A DNA stretch of 64,000 nt from assembly GCF_003970695.1 (NCBI RefSeq), contig NZ_CP034570.1:1798001-1862000 (forward strand). Direction: 5' to 3'. Below the pieces are notes generated by a model. It ran no database searches. It was not told the DNA's origin and saw nothing but the letters and a program-made list of their open reading frames with translations. The stretch comes from Maribacter sp. MJ134 (GTDB taxonomy: Bacteria > Bacteroidota > Bacteroidia > Flavobacteriales > Flavobacteriaceae). This document shows, in pieces, positions 36,507-44,779 of the stretch (position 1 is its first letter; the number at the start of each line of letters is the position of its first letter). Position numbers and translations under genes: made by a program.

Positions 36507-36904
36507 TTATAATGAGCTTTAAAAATATTGATGAGCACTTCTGGAGGAACTATCTTATTAGGATATTTATGCATTATGGATAGCACTTGCTCTATCGCCG
36601 AAGGAGGCAATCCCATAAGCAGACCAATATTATGAAGGCGTTTTAATTCCACAAGATCTACTACATCATCCACATTCATAAGAAGCATAAGTCTATGAAA
36701 CTGAACCAATCTATCTGCCTGTGTCTTTGGGACGATATGCTCCGCTTCTTTTTTGAACAAGCCATCGAACAATTTTTTACTTATTTCCAGTTGTTGGGCG
36801 ACATTGAAAAGAAAATCGTATTCAGATTGCTTTATAGTATTATCTACCCTTGCAAAAGCAATCATTTCTGAAAGTATACTTAATTTCTCTTTTTTACCGT
36901 TCAT
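36503..36904 (-). CDS. TerB-like tellurite-resistance family protein
   Basis: A 133-residue all-helical protein. KLSILSEMIAFARVDNTIKQ and EYDFLFNVAQQLEISKKLFD are the TerB-like core with acidic positions that bind divalent metal in characterised members. I chose the ATG at 36904 (MNGKKEKLS); an in-frame GTG at 36964 would add 20 residues. Isolated TerB genes in Flavobacteriaceae are not tied to tellurite. Role unknown. Confidence 0.72.
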   Translation of the reverse strand: MNGKKEKLSILSEMIAFARVDNTIKQSEYDFLFNVAQQLEISKKLFDGLFKKEAEHIVPKTQADRLVQFHRLMLLMNVDDVVDLVELKRLHNIGLLMGLPPSAIEQVLSIMHKYPNKIVPPEVLINIFKAHYN

Positions 36905-37117
36905 TTCTTCAAGCAACTGGTTTTTAATTAAATAACCTGGGACAGCATTACTAGGAAAGTCCACATTTATTTCAACGCAAGCGTCTGTGTATCATAAATC
37001 GCCTGAGCGAATGAAGCACTATATAGATAACTAAAAAAAGAACTTATAGTATCAAAGCATTTCTGTAGGGGCGTTATTAAATGTATTTATAATAACTTGC
37101 GAAAAAAAATCTGGTAC

Positions 37118-37483
37118 ATGACCAATAATGACATTTTTAAAAAATTAAGGGTAGCATTAAAACTAAGGGACGACGACATCGTAGATATTTTAACCCTGGT
37201 CGATTTTAAAATGTCTAAAAGCGAACTCGGCGCATTTTTTAGAAAAGAAGACCATCCCAATTACATGGAATGTGGAGACCAAGTTTTACGTAACTTTCTG
37301 AATGGATTGGTTATACATCTGAGAGGGACCAAAGAAGACCCGAAAATACCTGGAGAGGTACTACTTGGGACAAAAGTACCCAAACCGGAGAAAGCACACG
37401 ACAATAGAATTAAAACACAACAAAGAAAGAAGATGGAGCGGGCCATTTCTCCCGTGAAATATAAGAACAAAAAAAAATCCTGA
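37118..37483 (+). CDS. DUF1456 (YehS-like) family protein
   Basis: A 121-residue protein with two copies of the DUF1456 repeat: NDIFKKLRVALKLRDDDIVD (3-22) and CGDQVLRNFLNGLVIHLRG (about 55-73), each followed by a LTLVDF- or PKIPG-like turn. A basic tail rich in Lys ends the protein. Start is the ATG at 37118; a TTG 21 bases upstream is less likely. The terminator stem begins inside the last codons. Function unknown (E. coli homologue YehS). Confidence 0.87.
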   Translation: MTNNDIFKKLRVALKLRDDDIVDILTLVDFKMSKSELGAFFRKEDHPNYMECGDQVLRNFLNGLVIHLRGTKEDPKIPGEVLLGTKVPKPEKAHDNRIKTQQRKKMERAISPVKYKNKKKS

Positions 37484-37507
37484 TGCTTTAAAGCATCAGG
37501 ATTTTTT
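37472..37507. terminator. Bidirectional terminator overlapping the DUF1456 stop codon
   Basis: A perfect inverted repeat (arms 37476-37489 and 37490-37503, core CTGATGCTTT/AAAGCATCAG) is flanked by A and T runs. It includes the TGA stop at 37481-37483 and ends 17 bases before the convergent gene's stop, so it serves both. Confidence 0.9.
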
Positions 37508-37523
37508 AGCTATATTCAAATAA

Positions 37524-37859
37524 TTATGCCGATATACGTACTGGTATGGTATATAATTTTCCTTCCTCAATAGTAGAAATGTCCACTTTTTTATAGTTTA
37601 ATCTACTTTTTACAAACCCTTCTAATCTGGTATATTCCGTATCTACAGAAAGTACCACAATTTCTCCCTCACTATTTAAAGTAAATCTCACCTGTGCGGT
37701 TAAATCATTTTCTTTCTCAGAAAAAGAATTGTCCGATAACATTTTACTGATTTGTGTAGAAAGACTTTTGGTAGGTTTTACTCCTTCGGTATCATTAGCT
37801 AGAACATTACCGGTTGCTAATAGCATTGCAGCTACAAAAACTAAACTTAATTTTCTCAT
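37524..37859 (-). CDS. Secreted TonB-C-like small protein
   Basis: A 111-residue exported protein (signal peptide MRKLSLVFVAAMLLATGNVLA). The mature part has TAQVRFTLNSEGEIVVLSVD, LEGFVKSRLNYKKVD and YTIPVRISA, the strand-helix-strand pattern of the C-terminal domain of TonB energy transducers. Unlike true TonB it has neither an N-terminal anchor nor a Pro-rich spacer. Such stand-alone domains are common in Bacteroidota; binding to a TonB-dependent receptor is possible but unproven. Confidence 0.68.
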   Translation of the reverse strand: MRKLSLVFVAAMLLATGNVLANDTEGVKPTKSLSTQISKMLSDNSFSEKENDLTAQVRFTLNSEGEIVVLSVDTEYTRLEGFVKSRLNYKKVDISTIEEGKLYTIPVRISA

Positions 37860-38286
37860 GACTTGTTGTTTTTATCTCTTTATGATTCTAGAGATTGATT
37901 AATAATTGATTGATGATGAATTACTAAAAAGACGTTCCAAAAATGAGAATGTTACAGCAAAATTGATTTTTAACATTTTTTTATTCAATACTCCAACGCA
38001 AAGAAAACGTTCGGGATTACATAGGAAACACATCTAAACGACCCGTAAACATGATACTTACAGCTATTTTCTAGAACTTAAAATTGAGTAAAGACGAGTT
38101 TTTACAGAGGGAAGAAAATAATTGAATTTTCTTTGTTTAATTTTTCTACGGCTAAGAAATATGCTGAAAAGAATGGCAATTATATTTGTCATCGGGCCAC
38201 TCCAACATCACACGTTAAACAAAAAAAGAGGGGAAAATGCTTTATTGCCATTTTCCCCTCCAAAATAATACGTCTAATAGCCGTCT
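37860..38286. other. Intergenic region with sucC terminator; no gene seen
   Basis: About 430 bases between the TonB-C-like gene and sucC. No convincing reading frame on either strand. It contains the sucC terminator (38221-38260) and an isolated TATATTTG (38181-38188, plus strand) that fits the -7 consensus but faces into that terminator. A short untranslated RNA is conceivable; I see no structure to support one. Confidence 0.4.
38221..38260 (-). terminator. Terminator downstream of sucC
   Basis: Stem GAGGGGAAAATG (38228-38239) with CATTTTCCCCTC (38249-38260), 9-base loop. On the minus strand the stem is followed by a T run (complement of 38221-38227). Confidence 0.88.
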
Positions 38287-39480
38287 TTAAGCCAATACTT
38301 CTTTTACTTTATCCGCAGCTTCCTGGAATTGCACTGCAGAGTGTACCGCCAATCCAGAATTATCTATAATCTCTTTTGCTATTTCAGCATTTGTTCCCTG
38401 TAGTCTAACGATAATAGGAACGTTTATGGCATCTCCCATGTTCTTGTACGCTTCAACAATACCGTTCGCAACGCGATCACAACGAACGATACCTCCAAAA
38501 ATATTCACTAAAATTGCTTTAACACCATCATCCTTTAATATAATCCTAAAGGCCTCTTCCACTCTTTTTGCATCGGCAGTACCCCCGACATCCAAGAAGT
38601 TTGCTGGGTCACCGCCCGCCATCTTGATCAAGTCCATCGTTGCCATAGCTAAACCAGCACCGTTAACCATACAGCCAACATTACCGTCTAAATCTACATA
38701 ATTGAGTCCAAGAGCTCCAGCCTCTACCTCTATGGCATTCTCTTCTCTTAAATCACGCATTTCCGCGTATTGCTTTCTACGGTATAAAGCATTATCGTCG
38801 ATAGATACTTTAGCATCTACTGCCATTATCTTGTCGTCAGAAGTCTTTAGAACAGGATTAATCTCAAACATGCTAGAATCACTTTCCACATATGCCTTAT
38901 ATAAAGAAGCAACAAACTTTGTCATTTCTTTGAATGCAATCCCGGAAAGTCCCAAGTTAAAAGCTATTTTTCTTGCCTGAAATCCCAAGAGTCCGGTGGA
39001 AGGGTCTATTTCTTCCGTAAAAATAAGATGTGGCGTTTTATCGGCCACCTCTTCTATATCCATACCCCCTTCAGTAGAGTACATGATCATGTTTCTGCCC
39101 GTCCCACGATTTAAAAGTACCGACATGTAAAATTCACTCGTTTCACTATCGCCAGGATAGTATACGTCTTCTGCAACTAAAACTTGGTGTACTTTTTTAC
39201 CCTCGGCAGATGTCTGAGGAGTAATCAGGTTCATACCAATGATACTTCCTGCTATTTCTTCTACCTCTTTAAGGTTTTTGGCAAGCTTTACACCACCACC
39301 TTTTCCACGACCACCGGCGTGTACTTGCGCTTTAATAACATGCCATCCTGTGCCTGTCTCGGCAGTTAATTGTTTAGCGGCATCTACAGCTTCTTTTGCG
39401 TTATGTGCAACGATTCCGCGCTGTATGCGCACACCAAAACTTGCAAGTATCTCTTTACCCTGATATTCGTGAAGATTCAT
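38287..39480 (-). CDS. sucC: Succinate-CoA ligase (ADP-forming) subunit beta
   Basis: A 397-residue ATP-grasp enzyme subunit of the citric acid cycle. It begins MNLHEYQGKEILASFGV, and shows KAQVHAGGRGKGGGVKLA (nucleotide binding), FEINPVLKT, DAKVSIDDNALYRR, and near the end NIFGGIVRCDRVANGIVEAY. Length is normal. The alpha subunit (sucD) is not adjacent, which is common in Bacteroidota. A minus-strand TATTTTTG element (39514-39507) lies 27 bases upstream and a terminator follows. Confidence 0.97.
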   Translation of the reverse strand: MNLHEYQGKEILASFGVRIQRGIVAHNAKEAVDAAKQLTAETGTGWHVIKAQVHAGGRGKGGGVKLAKNLKEVEEIAGSIIGMNLITPQTSAEGKKVHQVLVAEDVYYPGDSETSEFYMSVLLNRGTGRNMIMYSTEGGMDIEEVADKTPHLIFTEEIDPSTGLLGFQARKIAFNLGLSGIAFKEMTKFVASLYKAYVESDSSMFEINPVLKTSDDKIMAVDAKVSIDDNALYRRKQYAEMRDLREENAIEVEAGALGLNYVDLDGNVGCMVNGAGLAMATMDLIKMAGGDPANFLDVGGTADAKRVEEAFRIILKDDGVKAILVNIFGGIVRCDRVANGIVEAYKNMGDAINVPIIVRLQGTNAEIAKEIIDNSGLAVHSAVQFQEAADKVKEVLA

Positions 39481-39506
39481 ATATTAACGTGGTTTTATTT
39501 GTTATA

Positions 39507-39514
39507 CAAAAATA
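39507..39514 (-). promoter_or_regulatory. Candidate -7 element for sucC (TATTTTTG)
   Basis: Minus-strand TATTTTTG, 26 bases before the sucC ATG, matches TAnnTTTG. No clear TTG in the -33 position. Confidence 0.42.
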
Positions 39515-39605
39515 GGGAAGACACGGTAATTATAGAAAATAATAGCGAACTAATTGAGCAGAGGAAATTAATAGCGTATTGTTAAGATTAAATCAATCTA
39601 TAAAT

Positions 39606-40244
39606 CTATACTTCAATATCCTTGAAATCAAGCGGGTCAAAATTTTTGAAATGTCCGTTCAACTCAATAGTTCTTCTGGTACGCTCCACTTCGGTAAGTA
39701 CGGTAATGGTAGCCATTAAATGGGCTTCTAAGAAACCTAAACGCTCCGTTTCCTTGGACATTTGTAGCAATTGGTACTCCTGCTCAAAGGAAAGCCCAAT
39801 CTTATGGGCTAGCGTAAAACTATTAAAGGTATTTACATCAATTGGCGTAAAGGGAACTTCCATTATATCGTAAAGTTCCTGAATGTGCTCTATCACTTTA
39901 AGCTTATCGTCTTTATCCGCCTCATAATTGTATTCGTAAAATTCTACCTCCCCCCCAGCATATAACTTATCGTCCATTTGATTCTCAAATGAAAGCACCT
40001 TGAAAACTTGGCGCGCTACACCAACAACATCCATTTCTCCTCCATCGTACGTGGTAACGACCTCGACCAACTGCACCTCGGTACCATATTCCATTTTCCC
40101 GTTTATGTAAACCGGTATTCCAAAAGTGATGGCCTCATCCCTACAGTCCTGAATTAACTGTTTGTAGCGAGGTTCAAAAATATGCAGCGGTACGGTCTCC
40201 CCTGGAAAAAATATAGATTGTAAAGGAAATAATGGTATTCTCAT
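39606..40244 (-). CDS. Lon N-terminal (substrate-binding) domain protein
   Basis: A 212-residue protein consisting of the LON substrate-binding domain without ATPase or protease parts: MRIPLFPLQSIFFPGETVPL, HIFEPRYKQLIQDC, FGIPVYINGKMEYGT and VVGVARQVFKVL. I use the ATG at 40244 because family members begin with a (K/R)xPLFPLQ strand; an upstream in-frame ATG at 40289 would add 15 residues. The C-terminal helical part (LSFEQEYQLLQMSKETERL) is usual. Function unproven. Confidence 0.85.
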   Translation of the reverse strand: MRIPLFPLQSIFFPGETVPLHIFEPRYKQLIQDCRDEAITFGIPVYINGKMEYGTEVQLVEVVTTYDGGEMDVVGVARQVFKVLSFENQMDDKLYAGGEVEFYEYNYEADKDDKLKVIEHIQELYDIMEVPFTPIDVNTFNSFTLAHKIGLSFEQEYQLLQMSKETERLGFLEAHLMATITVLTEVERTRRTIELNGHFKNFDPLDFKDIEV

Positions 40245-40323
40245 TAAAGATGGTATAAAATTAAAGTAATTTTCTTGATGAAAGTACAAATCCGCTCAAC
40301 TTGGAACAAGAAAAGCTTTAGAA

Positions 40324-40340
40324 ATAATTGTTGCAATTAT
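40324..40340. promoter_or_regulatory. 17-bp inverted repeat between the Lon-N gene and lysA
   Basis: ATAATTG-TTG-CAATTAT lies in the 181-base divergent intergenic region, about 38 bases upstream of the lysA -33 element. It could be a regulator site for either gene. A/T-rich, so chance is not excluded. Confidence 0.25.
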
Positions 40341-40377
40341 AACATTTTGTTTTTTTTATCAATTTTTGAGCATTTTT

Positions 40378-40409
40378 TTTGTGAGTATACCTTCAGTGAC
40401 CTAGATTTG
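40378..40409 (+). promoter_or_regulatory. Flavobacterial promoter for lysA
   Basis: TTTG (40378-40381) and TAGATTTG (40402-40409) are separated by 20 bases, an almost ideal match to the Bacteroidota -33/-7 consensus TTTG-N19-21-TAnnTTTG. The ATG follows 16 bases later. This is the best promoter match I found in the window. Confidence 0.7.
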
Positions 40410-40425
40410 TCAAAAACCCTTACGC

Positions 40426-41664
40426 ATGAAAAATTCGGACCTACTTCAAATTGCCGAAACCTACGGAGATCCTGTTTATGTATATGATTCCGCAAAAATC
40501 ATCTCACAGTTCAAAAGGTTGACCAAAGCATTCAGCTCGGTTAAAAATCTGAAATTAAATTACGCTGCAAAAGCGCTTTCTAATATTTCCATTCTTAAAC
40601 TGATGAACAGTCTAGGCAGCGGTTTGGATACCGTTTCCATTCAAGAAGTGCAATTAGGTCTTTTGGCCGGTTTTAAACCGGAATCTATCATATTCACGCC
40701 TAACGGGGTTTCTTTAGAAGAGATTGAAGAGGCTGCAAAATTGGGGGTTCGTATAAATATCGATAACCTCTCCATTCTAGAACAGTTTGGAAGCAAGCAT
40801 CCTGATATTCCTGTGTGTATTCGAATTAACCCACATGTTATGGCGGGGGGTAACTCCAATATATCTGTTGGCCATATAGATTCTAAGTTCGGAATAAGTA
40901 TTCATCAAATTCCACATCTATTACGAATCGTAGAATTAACCCAGATGAATATCAACGGAATACACATGCATACGGGCAGCGATATACTTGATATTGACGT
41001 CTTCCTGTACGCATCGGAAATCCTATTTGAAACAGCAAAGAATTTTAAAAAATTAGACTTTATTGATTTTGGAAGTGGGTTTAAAGTGCCTTATAAGGAC
41101 GGTGATATTGAAACCAATGTAGAAGAATTGGGCAAAAAACTAAGCAAACGCTTCAATGAATTTTGCAAAGAGTACGGAAAGGAACTGACTTTAGCTTTTG
41201 AACCGGGTAAATTTTTAGTAAGTGAAGCAGGATTCTTTCTTGCCAAGGTAAACGTAGTAAAACAAACTACTTCTACGGTCTTCGCTAGTATCGATTCCGG
41301 TTTTAACCATCTCATTCGGCCCATGCTTTATGGAGCTTCTCATTCAATCATAAACATATCCAATGAAAAAGGAAGGGAACGCTATTATTCTGTGGTAGGC
41401 TATATTTGCGAAACGGATACTTTTGCGAGCAATAGACGTATCAACGAAATATCCGAAGGTGACATTCTATGCTTTAAGAATGCAGGAGCATACTGTTTTA
41501 CGATGGCTAGCAACTACAATTCCAGGTTTAGACCGCCAGAGGTGCTCTGGCATAACGGACAAGCCATTCTCATTAGGGAAAGGGAAACTTTTAATGACCT
41601 CATCAATAACCAAGTGGACGTAAAAGACCTTTTTGATGTTAAGGAACCTGCCAAAGTAAAATAA
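40426..41664 (+). CDS. lysA: Diaminopimelate decarboxylase
   Basis: A 412-residue PLP-dependent alanine-racemase-fold enzyme that makes lysine from meso-DAP. Seen are YAAKALSN with the PLP-binding Lys49, GSGLDTVSIQEV, HMHTGSDI, DFGSGFKVPY (phosphate-binding Gly loop), FEPGKFLV and the C-terminal GAYCFTMASNYNSRFRP with the active-site Cys region. It has its own good promoter and no neighbouring lysine gene; dapD is 25 kb away. Confidence 0.96.
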   Translation: MKNSDLLQIAETYGDPVYVYDSAKIISQFKRLTKAFSSVKNLKLNYAAKALSNISILKLMNSLGSGLDTVSIQEVQLGLLAGFKPESIIFTPNGVSLEEIEEAAKLGVRINIDNLSILEQFGSKHPDIPVCIRINPHVMAGGNSNISVGHIDSKFGISIHQIPHLLRIVELTQMNINGIHMHTGSDILDIDVFLYASEILFETAKNFKKLDFIDFGSGFKVPYKDGDIETNVEELGKKLSKRFNEFCKEYGKELTLAFEPGKFLVSEAGFFLAKVNVVKQTTSTVFASIDSGFNHLIRPMLYGASHSIINISNEKGRERYYSVVGYICETDTFASNRRINEISEGDILCFKNAGAYCFTMASNYNSRFRPPEVLWHNGQAILIRERETFNDLINNQVDVKDLFDVKEPAKVK

Positions 41665-41681
41665 AGCTTTTAAAAAATCGT

Positions 41682-41689
41682 TAGTTTTG
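41682..41689 (+). promoter_or_regulatory. Candidate -7 element (TAGTTTTG)
   Basis: TAGTTTTG, a TAnnTTTG match, 35 bases upstream of the thioredoxin-like gene. No -33 partner seen. Confidence 0.35.
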
Positions 41690-41724
41690 GTATAGTTGTT
41701 GGACTAATTGCTCAAAAATATACG

Positions 41725-42258
41725 ATGATAAAACATAAGGCTTCCTATAAAAATTACGTCATACTTTTAGTCATTGCGCTCAGTACAAATTTTGCTGCAG
41801 CCCAAGAGGTACAATGGTTAAGTTGGGACGAAGCTGCAGCACTTGCCGCAACAGACAAAAATCCTAAAAAAGTATTTATCGATGTCTACACGGATTGGTG
41901 CGGATGGTGCAAAAAAATGGATAAGGATACTTTTCAAAATCCAGAAGTTGCGGAATACATGTCCAAGAACTATTATATGGTAAAATTGGACGGCGAAGGT
42001 AAAGAGCCCATAGAGTTCAAGGGGAAAACCTATAAATTTGTTCCTTCTGGAAGAAAAGGATATCACGAGTTTGCTGCAACATTAATGCAGGGTCGCTTAA
42101 GTTATCCTACCACAATATTCTTGGATGAGGAATTGAATATGCTTTCTCCCGTATCAGGATATCAAAAACCGGAACCTTTTCTGAACATTGCAAAATACTT
42201 TGGAGAAAATATCTACAAGGACAAAGATTGGAAAACCTACGCTGCCGAAGGAAAATAA
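41725..42258 (+). CDS. Exported thioredoxin-family protein
   Basis: A 177-residue protein with an N-terminal signal segment (about 1-27, ending FAAAQ) and one thioredoxin-like domain. The active site is YTDWCGWCKKMDKDTF, a CGWC redox pair. FVPSGRKGYHEF and SYPTTIFLDEELNMLS carry the cis-Pro strand. This fits the DUF255-like/thioredoxin_7 group that keeps periplasmic thiols reduced or folds exported proteins. Single gene, ended by a strong hairpin. Confidence 0.87.
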   Translation: MIKHKASYKNYVILLVIALSTNFAAAQEVQWLSWDEAAALAATDKNPKKVFIDVYTDWCGWCKKMDKDTFQNPEVAEYMSKNYYMVKLDGEGKEPIEFKGKTYKFVPSGRKGYHEFAATLMQGRLSYPTTIFLDEELNMLSPVSGYQKPEPFLNIAKYFGENIYKDKDWKTYAAEGK

Positions 42259-42283
42259 TCTCCGACATGACATAATATTATAA

Positions 42284-42315
42284 CTAAAAGCCGAGTGGGA
42301 ACACTCGGCTTCTTT
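42284..42315. terminator. Hairpin terminator between thioredoxin-like gene and guaB
   Basis: Nine-base perfect stem AGCCGAGTG/CACTCGGCT (42289-42297, 42302-42310), loop GGAA, A run before and T-rich tract after. Serves the plus-strand gene and possibly convergent guaB. Confidence 0.88.
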
Positions 42316-42340
42316 ATATACTTAGCTAAAAATGGCTCTT

Positions 42341-43813
42341 TTATCTACTGTAATTAGGAGATTCCTTTGTAATGGTGACATCGTGTGGATGGCTCTCATT
42401 AATACCACTTGCCGTTATTTTTACAAACCTTCCATTTTCCTTTAGGTCGTTCACATCTTTAGCGCCACAATAGCCCATCCCTGCGCGCAGACCACCCACA
42501 AACTGGTGAATACTCTCGAACAAATCCCCTTTGTAAGGAACCCTGCCGACAATACCTTCAGGGACTAACTTCTTAATGTCATCTTCAACATCTTGAAAAT
42601 ATCGGTCTTTACTTCCTTGCTTCATAGCTTCAACAGAACCCATTCCTCGGTAAGACTTAAATTTTCTACCCTCATAAATGATAGTTTCTCCGGGAGATTC
42701 TTTAGTTCCTGCTAAGAGAGAACCTAACATTACCGTATCGGCGCCAGCGGCGATCGCCTTTGGAATATCTCCTGTATAACGAATACCACCATCTGCAATT
42801 ACGGGAACCCCTGAACCTTTAATGGCCGTAGCGACCTCTAAAACCGCAGAAAACTGTGGAAAACCGACTCCTGCAACAACCCTTGTTGTACAAATGGAAC
42901 CTGGACCAATACCCACCTTCACGGCATCGGCACCCGCCTCCACCAAGTATTTAGCAGCTTCACCCGTTGCAATATTTCCAACAATGACATCAAGGTCCGG
43001 AAAGCGTTCCTTAACCTCCTTTAAGACGGAAACCACTCCTTTGGTATGACCATGTGCCGTATCTATTACAACTGCATCGACCCCAGCATTGACCAAAGCT
43101 TCTGCCCTATCCACGGCATCGCCCGTAACTCCTAAAGCGGCAGCCACTCTTAAACGTCCGTACTTGTCCTTGTTGGCATTGGGTTTCTGCGTAAGTTTCG
43201 TAATATCCCTAAAAGTGATGAGACCGACCAGCTTATTGTCCATATCTACCACAGGAAGCTTCTCTATCTTATGGTCCTGTAATATATCCTCTGCCTCAGA
43301 GAGTGAGGTTCCTTCTGCGGCAGTGACCAAATTTTCAGATGTCATCACCTCAGCAATAGGCCTTTCGTTGTTTTTCTCAAAACGTAAGTCCCTATTGGTG
43401 ACGATACCGATCAATTTTCCTTCTGCATCCACTATGGGAATACCACCGATACTATGCTCTTTCATATTGGCCTTGGCATCACTTACCTTAGAATTCAAAG
43501 GCATCGTAACAGGGTCCAAAATCATTCCGCTTTCCGCTCGCTTCACTTTTCTGACCTTTATCGCCTGTTGTTCTATGGTCATATTTTTATGTAATACACC
43601 AATACCGCCCTCTTGGGCAATGGCAATAGCCATGCTGGATTCGGTAACCGTATCCATAGCCGCGGAAACGATAGGAACATTAATGGTAATGTTCCGTGTA
43701 AATTTTGATTTTATACTGACTTCCCTAGGAAGCACTTCAGAATATGCCGGGACCAAGAGTACGTCATCATAAGTTAGACCTTCTCCGAGAATTTTGTTTA
43801 GGTGAGCTTCCAT
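42341..43813 (-). CDS. guaB: Inosine-5'-monophosphate dehydrogenase
   Basis: A 490-residue enzyme that makes XMP from IMP with NAD, the committed step of GTP synthesis. [16 protein letters not shown] opens the barrel; two CBS domains lie between about 95 and 205 ([35 protein letters not shown]); the catalytic loop [15 protein letters not shown] has the nucleophile Cys308; [15 protein letters not shown] and [11 protein letters not shown] follow. I chose the ATG at 43813 ([12 protein letters not shown]); a TTG nine codons upstream is unlikely. Confidence 0.97.
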   Translation of the reverse strand: MEAHLNKILGEGLTYDDVLLVPAYSEVLPREVSIKSKFTRNITINVPIVSAAMDTVTESSMAIAIAQEGGIGVLHKNMTIEQQAIKVRKVKRAESGMILDPVTMPLNSKVSDAKANMKEHSIGGIPIVDAEGKLIGIVTNRDLRFEKNNERPIAEVMTSENLVTAAEGTSLSEAEDILQDHKIEKLPVVDMDNKLVGLITFRDITKLTQKPNANKDKYGRLRVAAALGVTGDAVDRAEALVNAGVDAVVIDTAHGHTKGVVSVLKEVKERFPDLDVIVGNIATGEAAKYLVEAGADAVKVGIGPGSICTTRVVAGVGFPQFSAVLEVATAIKGSGVPVIADGGIRYTGDIPKAIAAGADTVMLGSLLAGTKESPGETIIYEGRKFKSYRGMGSVEAMKQGSKDRYFQDVEDDIKKLVPEGIVGRVPYKGDLFESIHQFVGGLRAGMGYCGAKDVNDLKENGRFVKITASGINESHPHDVTITKESPNYSR

Positions 43814-43837
43814 TGCAATTAAGGATTTAATTGCGTG

Positions 43838-43845
43838 CAAAGATA
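43838..43845 (-). promoter_or_regulatory. Candidate -7 element for guaB (TATCTTTG)
   Basis: Minus-strand 43845-43838 reads TATCTTTG (TAnnTTTG), 24 bases before the guaB ATG. No good -33 TTG. Confidence 0.42.
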
Positions 43846-44021
43846 CTCTTTTTACTTCAAGAAATGAGAAAACCAGGTATTAGAAGACCAATATTTTGTT
43901 GATATGGATGCCTTGCATACGTTCATTGGATGCGCTGTAGTTGGTATGGTCCGTAAAAAAAGAAGACTACAAGTGTCGTTCTAGCCAAAGAAAATTCTTG
44001 AACCAAGCAATAGGAAGTAAA

Positions 44022-44204
44022 ATGAATACAACAATAAAAGCCATCAAGACGATATATATTCCTTTGGTTAAAGAGGTAAACGTTTATCTAGCAAAAGTTC
44101 AAAAGCTCAACATTAAACCAATAAAGCTAGGTGTTATGCTTGTAGTAGCTATCCATAGTACACACTACACTATCCTAATAGCAACTGATATTAACGGTCA
44201 TTAA
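44022..44204 (+). CDS. Doubtful small open reading frame
   Basis: An ATG at 44022 opens 60 codons with a central hydrophobic run (KPIKLGVMLVVAIHS). The frame is open from 43941. A GGAAG lies before the ATG, but there is no family match I can name and codon use looks irregular. It fills part of a 528-base region between guaB and the membrane protein gene. It may be a real short membrane peptide or only chance. Confidence 0.2.
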   Translation: MNTTIKAIKTIYIPLVKEVNVYLAKVQKLNIKPIKLGVMLVVAIHSTHYTILIATDINGH

Positions 44205-44277
44205 AAGCAATATGTCCTAGGTAATAACAATTGTCTTTAAGTAATGGGAAAAGAAAACTCATTTGAACTTGCAAACA

Positions 44278-44300
44278 TTATTTAGAATTCATCTAAATAA
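44278..44300. promoter_or_regulatory. Metal-regulon-like inverted repeat, site 1 (perfect)
   Basis: TTATTTAGA-N5-TCTAAATAA, all 18 arm bases complementary; one more base pair extends each arm. It lies just upstream of the -7 element at 44325, where a repressor would cover the -33 region. It is the reference copy for six other sites at 50.5-53.3 kb. Confidence 0.6.
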
Positions 44301-44324
44301 TTTTCATAACCCATTATTCATCCT

Positions 44325-44332
44325 TAATTTTG
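44325..44332 (+). promoter_or_regulatory. Candidate -7 element (TAATTTTG), near-leaderless gene
   Basis: TAATTTTG fits TAnnTTTG and ends only nine bases before the ATG at 44342, so transcription would begin within a few bases of the start codon. The perfect inverted repeat (44278-44300) lies 24 bases upstream. Confidence 0.45.
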
Positions 44333-44341
44333 CCAAAGGCA

Positions 44342-44779
44342 ATGAAGACACAAAAGGATACATTTGAACAGCAGCAACAAAAACAGCTCATTTTTGCTAC
44401 GTTCGTTTTCATGCTGTTGGGTGTTGGTTTGGAATTATATCTTCTAAGTCATTATGAAGACACGCTACAAAGAATACCCCTATTTTGTATTGGCAGTGCC
44501 ATTTTGGTCCTTATCATACTACTATTCAAAAGGTCTTCTTTTGTAATAACCTTGTTCAAAGTTATTTTGGGTTGTACGGCACTAAGCGGTATCTATGGCA
44601 CCTTTCTGCATTTAAGGGCCAACTATGAGTTTGAAATGGAAATGAAGCCTAATGCCCGTGATTGGGATTTATTTATAGAAAGTTTATCAGGCGCTCTACC
44701 TACCCTTGCCCCTGGGAGCATGATCCTATTAGCATTAATCGGTTATTCATATATATTACTACTAAAACAAAAACAATGA
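44342..44779 (+). CDS. Four-helix membrane protein of unknown function
   Basis: A 145-residue inner-membrane protein with four hydrophobic segments (about 16-34, 44-60, 64-83 and 118-138) and a soluble acidic loop before the last one (YEFEMEMKPNARDWDLF). I chose the ATG at 44342 rather than the TTG at 44330, which is part of the -7 element. It overlaps the next gene by ATGA, so translation is coupled. Downstream of inverted repeat site 1, it is probably metal-regulated. No family recognised. Confidence 0.72.
   Translation: MKTQKDTFEQQQQKQLIFATFVFMLLGVGLELYLLSHYEDTLQRIPLFCIGSAILVLIILLFKRSSFVITLFKVILGCTALSGIYGTFLHLRANYEFEMEMKPNARDWDLFIESLSGALPTLAPGSMILLALIGYSYILLLKQKQ

Noticed and set aside
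38133-38369. 78-codon frame across the sucC terminator
   Set aside because: Runs through a clear terminator hairpin into the 3' end of sucC, with basic low-complexity product.
43089-43772. A 227-codon open frame opposite guaB
   Set aside because: Ser/Thr/Ile-rich product typical of an antisense shadow of a highly conserved gene.
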